Source: Pseudomonadota bacterium
GTDB taxonomy: Bacteria > Pseudomonadota > Gammaproteobacteria > Burkholderiales > Rhodocyclaceae
Reading direction: 5' to 3'
Length of the DNA: 64,000 bases
NCBI GenBank assembly: GCA_018241685.1
Contig: JAFEDJ010000036.1
Coordinates: forward strand, 1 to 64,000
In this document: piece by piece, positions 54,737 to 61,459 of the stretch
Layout: the number at the start of each line of letters is the position of its first letter
Position numbering within the stretch: position 1 is the stretch's first letter
Made by a program: the position numbers and the translations under genes
The notes under the pieces: generated by a model
Told to the model about the DNA's origin: nothing
What the model saw: the letters and a program-made list of their open reading frames with translations, nothing else
Database searches by the model: none

Positions 54737-55921
54737 CTAGACCCGCTCGAAAATTGCGGCGATGCCCTGCCCGCCGCCAATGCACATGGTGGCCAGCGCA
54801 TAGCGCCCACGGGTGCGATGCAGTTCGTAAATGGCCTTGGTCGTGATGATGGCGCCGGTGGCGCCGACCGGGTGGCCAAGGGAAATGCCCGAACCGTTGG
54901 GGTTGACCTTGTCCGGATCGAAGCCGAGTTCCTGGGCGACGGCACAGGCTTGGGCGGCGAACGCTTCGTTCGACTCGATGACGTCGATGTCCTGCACGCG
55001 CAGGCCGGTACGCTCCAGCACCTTGCGCGTGGCGGGGATCGGGCCGATGCCCATGTACTCCGGCTCGACGCCGGCATGGGCATAGCCGACCAGGCGCGCC
55101 AGCGGCTTCAGGCCATTTCTTTGCACCGCGCCGGCGCTGGCCAGGACCACGGCGGCCGCGCCGTCATTCAGCCCCGAGGCGTTGCCCGCCGTGACCAGAC
55201 CATCCTTCTTGAAGACGGCTTTCATCTTGGCCAGTTGTTCCAGCGTCAGATCGCCGCGAACATGTTCATCGACTTCGAACTGGATCGTGCCCTTGCGGCT
55301 GGCCACCTCGACCGGCACGATCTGGGATGCGAAGCGCCCTTCCGCGATGGCGCGCGCGGCCCGCCGCTGGCTTTCGAGGGCCAGCGCGTCCTGCATTTCG
55401 CGGCTGATGCCGTAGTGCGCCGCGACATTTTCGGCCGTGATGCCCATATGAATCTTCTGCCACGGGTCGTGCAGGATGCCGTTCATATAGTCGATCATGG
55501 CGGTATCGCCCATGCGCGTGCCCCAGCGGGCCGCCGGCACGATGTAGGGGCCGCGGCTCATCGACTCGGCGCCGCCGCCGACGGCGATCTCGACATCGCC
55601 CACCATGATCGCCTGGGCCGCCGAAACGATCGCCTGCAGGCCCGAGCCGCACAGGCGATTGACGTTGAAGGCCGGGACTTCCTTGGGAATGCCGGCATCC
55701 ATGGCCGCAACGCGGCTGAGGTAAGCATCGCGCGGCTCGGTCGGGATGACGTTGCCCATGACGACGTGCCCGACCTGCTCCGGCCGGATGCCGCCGCGCT
55801 CTACGGCCGCCTTGACCGCGGTCGTCGCCAACTGGCTCATCGGGATGTCCTTCAGCGTGCCACCGTAGGTGCCGATCGCCGTCCGGGCGGCGCCGACAAC
55901 AAAGATCTCGTTCGTGCTCAT
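54737..55921 (-). CDS. acetyl-CoA C-acyltransferase (thiolase)
   Basis: 394 residues. Catalytic set is complete: RLCGSGLQAIV (Cys), GHPVGATGA (His), CIGGGQGIAAIFE (Cys). N-terminal EIFVVGAARTAIGTYGGTLKDIP. It cleaves a 3-ketoacyl-CoA or forms acetoacetyl-CoA; placement before etfB-etfA favours degradation. Divergent from the APH-type kinase gene; an operator-like site lies 28-41 bp before its start. Confidence 0.94.
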   Translation of the reverse strand: MSTNEIFVVGAARTAIGTYGGTLKDIPMSQLATTAVKAAVERGGIRPEQVGHVVMGNVIPTEPRDAYLSRVAAMDAGIPKEVPAFNVNRLCGSGLQAIVSAAQAIMVGDVEIAVGGGAESMSRGPYIVPAARWGTRMGDTAMIDYMNGILHDPWQKIHMGITAENVAAHYGISREMQDALALESQRRAARAIAEGRFASQIVPVEVASRKGTIQFEVDEHVRGDLTLEQLAKMKAVFKKDGLVTAGNASGLNDGAAAVVLASAGAVQRNGLKPLARLVGYAHAGVEPEYMGIGPIPATRKVLERTGLRVQDIDVIESNEAFAAQACAVAQELGFDPDKVNPNGSGISLGHPVGATGAIITTKAIYELHRTRGRYALATMCIGGGQGIAAIFERV

Positions 55922-55948
55922 TGCTCATCCTCGTCAAAAAACATATTG

Positions 55949-55962
55949 GTACGATACCATAC
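55949..55962 (-). promoter_or_regulatory. operator-like motif upstream of thiolase-etfBA
   Basis: Minus-strand GTATGGTATCGTAC, closely matching the shared consensus and containing GGTA/TACC symmetry (GGTACGATACC on the plus strand). Located 28-41 bp from the thiolase start. Confidence 0.55.
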
Positions 55963-56090
55963 TATTTTAGATGAAAAAGCAGGGTCGGCAAAATTCATCG
56001 CCATTAAAATGGCCAAAACACCACTCTGTTCAGCAAGGAAATCGGCATTTCTCCTGTTTCAAAAATCGCTATACACTCCGCTTTGTTACG

Positions 56091-56105
56091 GTATGCTAGC
56101 AATAC
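56091..56105 (+). promoter_or_regulatory. operator-like motif upstream of the APH-type kinase gene
   Basis: GTATGCTAGCAATAC, a near-palindrome around GCTAGC, 24-38 bp before the ATG at 56129. A plausible TTGTTA / AATATC promoter pair has this site in its 17-bp spacer, the same arrangement as at 23879-23906. Confidence 0.6.
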
Positions 56106-56128
56106 AATATCTAAGCAAGGAGACAAGG

Positions 56129-57328
56129 ATGCAACGTATCGACAAGGATCGGCCCTCAGCGGAATGGATCGCTTCGCTCCGCCAGCGCTTCGTCACTGAA
56201 AAGGAGATCGATCACATTCTGACCCGCAAGCTCGAGCGGCGCGCCGGGCCGGGTTATTCCCCGATTCCACTGGAACGCCTGGTGGACGGCGTCAAGGCGC
56301 TGCTGCTCGCCGAAATCGGCGACACCTTCGAAATCAAGGATGCCCGCTGGTTGTCCGGCGGCGCCTCGAAGCTGCAGATGGCCTTTGCGCTGGAATGGCA
56401 CCGCCCCGGCGTCGGCTTCGAGCAGACCGCGATGGTCCTGCGCATGGAGCCGGCGGAATCGATCGTCGAAACCAGCCGCCTGCGCGAATTCCAGCTGATC
56501 AAGGCTTTCGAGGGCGTGATCCCGGTGCCGCCGGTGTTCTGGTGCGACCCCGACGGCAAGTATCTGCCCTACCCCGCGCTGATCTACGGCTTCGCCCCCG
56601 GCGTCACCAAGCCGAGCAATGCCAGCAGCGGCGTCTCCGGCCTCGGCACCCGCCTGCCCAACAATGTGCGCGACAAGCTGGCCGCCCAGTTCGTCGAGCA
56701 CCTGGCGGCCATCCACGGCCACGACTACCACAATGCCGGACTGACCGCCTTCGACGTCCCCAGCGTCGGCACGACCGAATGTGCCGAATGGAGCGTGAAC
56801 TGGTGGGACCGTATCTGGGAGGAGGACAGCGACGAGGATGTCCCGATGATCCGCGTCACCTCGGCCTGGCTGCGCCGCAACCTTCCGGTGCTCGACCAGC
56901 CGTCGATCGTCCATTCCGACTACCGGACCGGCAATTTCCTGTTCACCGAACACGATCTGCAGATTTCCGCCTGGCTGGACTGGGAACTCGGCCGCATCGG
57001 CGACCGCCACCAGGATCTGGCCTGGACCACCAGCCGGGCTTTCGGCAGCTACGCCGACGACGGCAAGACCTTCTTGGTCTGCGGCCTGATGCCCGAGGCG
57101 CAGTTCCTGGCCGCCTACGAACAGGCCTCGGGCCTCAAGGTCGATGCCAAGACCCTGCACTGGTACAAGGTCTACAACAACTACACCATCGCCATCCTGA
57201 TCCTGGCCACCGGCTACCGCGCGGCCCGCAACGGCAAGACGCACCAGGACGTGCTGGTGACCTGGCTGATCGGGATCGGCTACATGATCCTCGACGAAAT
57301 CCGCGAATTGATCGAGAAGGGAAACTGA
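56129..57328 (+). CDS. APH-fold phosphotransferase (LvaA / ACAD10-kinase-like)
   Basis: 399 residues from ATG 56129 with AAGGAG eight bases upstream; the frame is open far upstream but antisense to the thiolase gene, so this start is firm. Kinase marks: substrate-side WLSGGASKLQMAFAL, catalytic loop SIVHSDYRTGNFLF (HxDxxxxN) and metal-binding AWLDWELGRIGDRHQDLAW. This APH clade includes LvaA of levulinate catabolism and the kinase domain of ACAD10/11, which phosphorylate 4-hydroxyacyl-CoA so that an acyl-CoA dehydrogenase can remove the group. The small gene 1 bp downstream matches the LvaA-LvaB pairing. Confidence 0.85.
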   Translation: MQRIDKDRPSAEWIASLRQRFVTEKEIDHILTRKLERRAGPGYSPIPLERLVDGVKALLLAEIGDTFEIKDARWLSGGASKLQMAFALEWHRPGVGFEQTAMVLRMEPAESIVETSRLREFQLIKAFEGVIPVPPVFWCDPDGKYLPYPALIYGFAPGVTKPSNASSGVSGLGTRLPNNVRDKLAAQFVEHLAAIHGHDYHNAGLTAFDVPSVGTTECAEWSVNWWDRIWEEDSDEDVPMIRVTSAWLRRNLPVLDQPSIVHSDYRTGNFLFTEHDLQISAWLDWELGRIGDRHQDLAWTTSRAFGSYADDGKTFLVCGLMPEAQFLAAYEQASGLKVDAKTLHWYKVYNNYTIAILILATGYRAARNGKTHQDVLVTWLIGIGYMILDEIRELIEKGN

Positions 57329-57329
57329 C

Positions 57330-57881
57330 ATGCAGATGCGACCGGAAATTCAGATCACCAGCGTGATCAAGGCAGTCAAGGATGTGCTGATCCCGGCCAT
57401 CGCCCCCAACAACAAGCTGGCCGTCGAGCAGGCACAACTGGTCATCGGCCTGCTGAGCCTGCTGGCCAGCCAGCTGCCGCTACAGTTCCGCTTCGACCGC
57501 GACGAACTGTCCCGCCTGCTGGCGACCGCCGAAGCCCTGGGCAAGATCCGCAGCGACAACCCGGCGCTGGCCAACGCCATGAACCAACTCGCCACCAGCC
57601 GCCTGGCAGGAGCCGGCGTGCTCCAGCACTGCCAGCTCGACCCGGCCGAACTGGTCGGCTGCGTGCGTGAGCTGCGCGAGAAGGTCGGCGCCGTGGTGAC
57701 GGCCGCCGCCGGTAGCGACGACCTCGATGTCCAGCTGCACATCGAGAAGCTCGTCCTCGAGATGTCGAAGGAGCAACTGCTGCGTGACCGCAGCCTGGTC
57801 AAGGCTCAGGGCTGGGAGCCGGACCCGGCGGCCCTGCCGGACATCGGGGCGCTGCTGGCCGGGACGGCCGCTGCGGCCTGA
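57330..57881 (+). CDS. small helical partner of the APH-type kinase (LvaB/DUF6285-like, tentative)
   Basis: 183 residues, almost all helical, no signal or membrane segment. N-terminal RPEIQITSVIKAVKDVLIPAIAP and QAQLVIGLLSLLASQLPLQFRFDRDEL recall the start of DUF6285/LvaB-type proteins that accompany APH kinases, though it is longer. It begins one base after the kinase stop, so the two are surely co-translated. If the match holds it is a subunit needed for kinase activity. Resemblance is judged by eye. Confidence 0.6.
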   Translation: MQMRPEIQITSVIKAVKDVLIPAIAPNNKLAVEQAQLVIGLLSLLASQLPLQFRFDRDELSRLLATAEALGKIRSDNPALANAMNQLATSRLAGAGVLQHCQLDPAELVGCVRELREKVGAVVTAAAGSDDLDVQLHIEKLVLEMSKEQLLRDRSLVKAQGWEPDPAALPDIGALLAGTAAAA

Positions 57882-57891
57882 TCGCCGCCAA

Positions 57892-57936
57892 CGGAAAAGC
57901 AGCAATCGGGAATCTCTCCTGTTTGCCGCTTTTCCG
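57892..57936 (+). terminator. hairpin after the kinase operon
   Basis: Perfect 9-bp arms CGGAAAAGC / GCTTTTCCG with a 27-base loop, 10 bp past the stop at 57881. The right arm includes TTTT but no long T tract follows. Confidence 0.5.
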
Positions 57937-57961
57937 ACCAAACGGGCCAGCCAGCAGTCAA

Positions 57962-58008
57962 AGCCCTCCAGCGAACACCTCGACAGTCGGAATCCATGTC
58001 CTGCCCAT
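57962..58008. repeat. imperfect direct repeat, copy A
   Basis: Contains AGCCCTCCAGCGAA followed by CCTCGACAGTCGGAATCCA. The second part matches 59004-59034 at 25 of 31 positions and the first matches 58948-58961. Read on the minus strand it encodes TWIPTVE before a stop codon. The two copies flank the AveC-like gene. Confidence 0.5.
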
Positions 58009-58105
58009 GCAATCTGATCTGAGCCTCGCGCAGGGGGATCCACGGAACGGCTGGCCCGTAGCGTCGACTGAGGCCCCCAACCTCGGAATGATAGGAAAGC
58101 TTGAT

Positions 58106-58795
58106 ATGGAGAATAGTGTGTTGGCAGCTTATGAAGTCGGTATGACCTTGGTTTTCCTGATCGTCCTCGGCTGGGCGATCAAGTCGCGCGACCCGATCAA
58201 TGTGGGAGCGCTCCTCGGCGGATTCATGCTTTTCGGGTTCGATTGGCTCTGGTGTTCAAAGGGCTTCTGGAACGCCACGGTGGCCCCCAGCCTGGTCATG
58301 ATTCCGGGACTCGACATCCTCGGACAGCGCTACCCGATCACCATCTGCTTCATCTGGGCGGTTGGCTTCGGCCTGATTCCCCTGCTGGCGTCCCGGTATT
58401 ACGAGGCAATCCGCAGCCGCCTCGGGGTGCTCCATTTTCCGGTCATCCTCGCGGCGGCTGCCGTAATCGACATCCTGGTCGAAACCTTCTTCATCTCGGG
58501 CATCGGCGTCTGGTCCTATCATCAGGCGCCCAAATACCTGCTGTGGGGCGTGGTGTGGTCCAACGCCTGGTTCCTGGGCGGAGTGCTGGCCGTGTCCTAT
58601 TTCGGCTTGGCCTACGTCCGGAAATGGGCGGCTATTCCGCCGAATGCCGGACTGTCGTTGGCCGATGAAAACGCCTGGAAGGGCTTGCTGATGTCAGCGT
58701 CCGCCATCCTCGTTCCGGCCTTCCTACTTGGCGTGGTGCAGCTCTTCTGGTGGTCGGCTACCCATCCCTGGGTCGAGTCCGGGCGCTTGTTCTGA
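58106..58795 (+). CDS. AveC-like integral membrane protein (short form)
   Basis: 229 residues from ATG 58106 (GGAAAG upstream). Six or so membrane segments, including TLVFLIVLGWAI, GALLGGFMLFGFDWLW, ITICFIWAVGFGLIPLLA, AAVIDILVETFFISGIGVWSYH, and LLMSASAILVPAFLLGVVQLFW. The segment D-x3-E-x3-I-x2-G-I/V-W-S-Y aligns with D-x3-E-x3-I in the AveC-family protein at 3482-4630, so I call it a shorter paralogue. No enzymatic residues are identifiable. It stands alone between repeats, just outside the IS3-family element. Confidence 0.6.
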   Translation: MENSVLAAYEVGMTLVFLIVLGWAIKSRDPINVGALLGGFMLFGFDWLWCSKGFWNATVAPSLVMIPGLDILGQRYPITICFIWAVGFGLIPLLASRYYEAIRSRLGVLHFPVILAAAAVIDILVETFFISGIGVWSYHQAPKYLLWGVVWSNAWFLGGVLAVSYFGLAYVRKWAAIPPNAGLSLADENAWKGLLMSASAILVPAFLLGVVQLFWWSATHPWVESGRLF

Positions 58796-58854
58796 CCGCA
58801 CCGAATGTCCACGCCGGCGAAGTCGGCGGGTACAGATGGAGTCTCTTTCTGCCT

Positions 58855-58897
58855 GTGTGAGGGCGCCCTAATGGCGGCCATACGGACGCCCTCACAC
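58855..58897 (+). terminator. hairpin after the short AveC-like gene
   Basis: Perfect 11-bp arms GTGTGAGGGCG / CGCCCTCACAC with a 21-base loop, about 60 bp past the stop at 58795. No T tract follows, so it may instead be a transcript-end stabiliser. Confidence 0.45.
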
Positions 58898-58947
58898 GTG
58901 GCGGCGCAAGCTGCTGATTCGGGAAAACAGGGGGAAATAAGCCGTTG

Positions 58948-59034
58948 AAGCCCTCCCACGAAAGCTGTCTTGAATCAGTAAGTAAACGCCTTGATTTCCG
59001 AAGCCTCGACAATGGGAATCCAAGTATTGCCCGT
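58948..59034. repeat. imperfect direct repeat, copy B
   Basis: AGCCCTCCCACGAA (58948-58961) and CCTCGACAATGGGAATCCA (from 59004) match the two halves of copy A, but 42 bp lie between them here. On the minus strand it reads GILTGNTWIPIVEASEIK then FTY and a stop at 58975, which looks like the C-terminal end of a protein truncated by the IS3-family element starting at 59052. The parent protein is not recognised. Confidence 0.45.
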
Positions 59035-59101
59035 CAGGATGCCCGACTGTGTGAATCGCCCCGGGTTTCGCGGAGGCTCCGACTCTTGAGATGATGGAGC
59101 C

Positions 59102-59422
59102 ATGAAGAAGACAACGAAATACGCCCCGGAAGTGCGCGAGCGTTCAGTGCGGATGGTGTTCGAGCAGCGCAGTGAGCACCCGTCGCAATGGGCGGCGATC
59201 CAGTCGATTGCGGCGAAGATCGGCTGCACCGCCCAGACACTGCACGCCTGGGGTCGACAGCACGAGCGGGATACCGGCCAGCGGGACGGTGTCAGCAATG
59301 CCGAGACGGCGCGCATCAAGGAGTTGGAGCGGGAAGTCCGGGAGTTGAAACGGGCGAACGAGATCCTGCGCCTGGCCAGCGCGTATTTCGCGCAGGCGGA
59401 GCTCGACCGCCGCAACAAGTGA
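59102..59422 (+). CDS. IS3-family transposase OrfA
   Basis: 106 residues. Helix-turn-helix region [12 protein letters not shown] ... [19 protein letters not shown] and C-terminal leucine-zipper-like [32 protein letters not shown]. Binds the element ends and fuses with OrfB by programmed -1 frameshifting to make the active transposase. Confidence 0.92.
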   Translation: MKKTTKYAPEVRERSVRMVFEQRSEHPSQWAAIQSIAAKIGCTAQTLHAWGRQHERDTGQRDGVSNAETARIKELEREVRELKRANEILRLASAYFAQAELDRRNK

Positions 59423-60324
59423 CCCACGACTTCATCGACATGCACCGGGACCGTCTCGGGGTCGAGCCGATCTGCAAGGTCTTGCAGGTTGCCCCGTCGG
59501 CCTACCGACGCCGGGCGGCACGCCAGCGCAATCCTGGTTTGCGCAGCGCCCGGGCGCTGCGCGACGAACGCTTGGTCAGGGATATCCAGCGGGTCTGGCA
59601 GGCCAACCTGCGGGTGTATGGCGTGCGCAAGGTGTGGCGACAGTTGCAGCGGGAAGGCATCGAAGTAGCCCGCTGCACGGTCGAGCGGCTGATGCACGCT
59701 GAGGGACTCGCCGGCGCCCGGCGCGGGCGGGCCGTCCGCACGACGCGCAGCGATCCCGCTGCGCCTTGCCCGCTGGATAGGGTCAAGCGGCAGTTTGTGG
59801 CCGAGCGCCCGAATCAGCTCTGGGTCAGCGACTTTACGTATGTCTCGACCTGGCAGGGGTTCGTGTACGTCGCCTTTGTCATCGATGTGTTTGCCCGTTA
59901 CATCGTCGGCTGGCGCGTCAGCCGCTCCATGCACACCGAGTTCGTGCTTGATGCGCTGGAGCAGGCCTTATAGGCACGTCAGCCCCAGCGGGATGCCCTG
60001 ATCCACCATTCGGACAGAGGGGTCCAATACGTATCCATCCGCTACACCGAACGACTCGCCGAGGCGGGCATCGAGACATCGGTCGGCAGCAAGGGCGACA
60101 GCTACGATAACGCCTTGGCCGAGACGATCAACGGACTCTACAAAGCGGAGTTGATCCATCGTCGTGGGCCCTGGAAAAGCGCTGAAGCCGTGGAACTGGC
60201 AACCCTCGAGTGGGTGGCCTGGTTCAACCATCATCGGCTGCTCGCGCCTATTGGCTACCTGCCGCCGGCTGAAGCTGAGGCAAACTATTACCGTAGTCAA
60301 ACCGGTCAGGCTGTGATGGCCTGA
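59419..60324 (+). pseudogene. IS3-family transposase OrfB, interrupted by an in-frame TAG
   Basis: The frame opens at GTG 59419, overlapping the orfA stop, and encodes the rve integrase core. The first catalytic Asp is in LWVSDFTYVS, the second in HHSDRGVQY and the Glu in NALAETINGLYKAE. A TAG at 59971-59973, directly after LDALEQAL where relatives have an aromatic or charged residue, splits the first Asp from the other two. Sequence past the stop stays fully conserved to 60324, so the mutation is recent. The element should not transpose by itself unless TAG is read through. Confidence 0.9.
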
Positions 60325-60362
60325 CTTTAATCCAATAGCCTCCGCGAAACCCGGGGCGATTC

Positions 60363-60841
60363 AATCACTGGCGGGCCGAGCTGCGGGATGAAGAATGGCT
60401 CCTGATCGAATGGCCTGAAGGGCAGAGCGAACCGGAGAAATACGTCCTGACCACACTGCCTGCCGAGACCGCGCTTGAACGTCTGGTGGCGGTGACCAAA
60501 ATGCGTTGGCGCATTGAACGTGACGACCAGGATCTCAAGCAGGAGTTTGGTTTGGCACATTATGAAGGTCGGGGCTGGCGTGGTTTCCACCATCACGCGA
60601 CCTTGTGCATCGCAGCCTATGGCTTTCTGGTAGCCGAACGGCTGCGTCAAAAAGACACCAAAAAACACCCTATTCGGCCCGCAATCTGCCTTACCCGAAA
60701 ATTACATGCCGCGGGGCAGCTCGACGCGCTCAGCGACATGTTCCCAATTCGATCTCGACGTTACGGTGGGCCATCGCTCAGATACGGGCCAATAGCCTTC
60801 AGCGATGCCCCTGCTGCACACGGAAAAAGGCAGGAAATTGA
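60363..60841 (+). pseudogene. IS701-family transposase, C-terminal remnant with frameshift
   Basis: Begins at the right end of the IS3-family element with HWRAELRDEEWLLIEWPEG and the conserved MRWRIERDDQDLKQEFGL and HYEGRGWRGFHHHATL, which holds the catalytic Glu region. Near 60655-60665, in an A-rich run, homology jumps frame to RHVPNSISTLRW and QRCPCC, the normal C-terminus, ending at TGA 60841. The N-terminal half is missing here. The element terminus follows at 60850-60872. Confidence 0.82.
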
Positions 60842-60849
60842 TCCGTCAC

Positions 60850-60872
60850 TTTAGTGACACAGTAAGACTAAC
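60850..60872. repeat. IS701-like element terminus (copy 2)
   Basis: Exact 23-nt match of 187-209, starting TTTAGTGACACAG. Here it is the 3' end of the element, after the transposase remnant, and abuts the truncated SDR gene. Confidence 0.7.
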
Positions 60873-61145
60873 AAGCTACGTGCGGTTTCTGGCAAAGGCG
60901 CCTATGCCAGCCAGGCTCATGCGATGGCTGAGTCGATGGTCGGTGAAGCTAGCCGCAAACGGCAGTCGCCACCGGAACTGATTGCTGACACGATCGCCAA
61001 AGCCGTTACGGCCAATCGGCCGAAGACGCGTTATGCCGTCGGCTTTGGGGCAAAACCGATGATATTCATGCGGCGATTGCTCTCTGATCGCGCTTTTGAC
61101 GGTTTCATGCGCATGGCGACTGGCATCTCCAGGGTGCAGCCTTAA
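60873..61145 (+). pseudogene. short-chain dehydrogenase, C-terminal fragment
   Basis: 90 residues open straight from the IS701-like terminus: LRAVSGKGAYASQAHAMAES, SPPELIADTIAKAVTANRPKTRYAVGFGAKP. This is the C-terminal third of an SDR of the type often found beside AraC-type regulators. The nucleotide-binding and catalytic parts are missing, so it is non-functional. Together with the AraC fragment at 210 it suggests that IS701-type insertions hit a former SDR/AraC locus. Confidence 0.72.
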
Positions 61146-61459
61146 AGAGAACTTTGATCAATAACCTGAAGTGGTCCGAGAAATCGACCGCTTACTGGTC
61201 GATAAGAGACCTTTTCGCTTGTCCATGCGATGGGCGGCTATGACCGAGTTCCAAACAAAACAGCCACAACAGTCGTCGCTTCAATAAACGCAGGTTATCC
61301 CCGGAATCTGTGGATATGTTTGTGAGTTGAGACTGAGGACTCCAGGCAAGCCCTTGAGGGAAATGCGATTTCCATGCTCTGCACAAAAAATCAGCTAGTG
61401 TTTTTGCAACGGTGGACTTTTCTTGAAGCAAATACTCTGCCGTCACCCAGGCGACGGCT
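61146..61459. other. non-coding stretch between SDR fragment and second MalT-like gene
   Basis: 314 bp, more AT-rich than its surroundings and without a convincing ORF. A small perfect hairpin, ATCGACC / GGTCGAT at 61183-61203, follows the SDR fragment. Nothing else is identified. Confidence 0.5.

Larger units (their letters stand above)
59052..60363 (+). mobile_element. IS3-family insertion sequence, 1312 bp
   Basis: Bounded by perfect 27-bp terminal inverted repeats, 59052-59078 starting TGAATCGCCCCGGG and its complement at 60337-60363, with TG...CA tips. It carries orfA and orfB in the -1 frame relation typical of IS3 elements. The three bases outside each end (GTG left, ATC right) do not match, so no target duplication is seen. 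The right end abuts an IS701-family transposase remnant, the left end unrelated sequence, pointing to rearrangement after insertion. Confidence 0.93.

Noticed and set aside
54359..56128. The first 590 codons of a 989-residue open frame ending at 57328
   Set aside because: It is antisense to the thiolase and etfB genes; the kinase homology and the AAGGAG ribosome site begin only at 56129.
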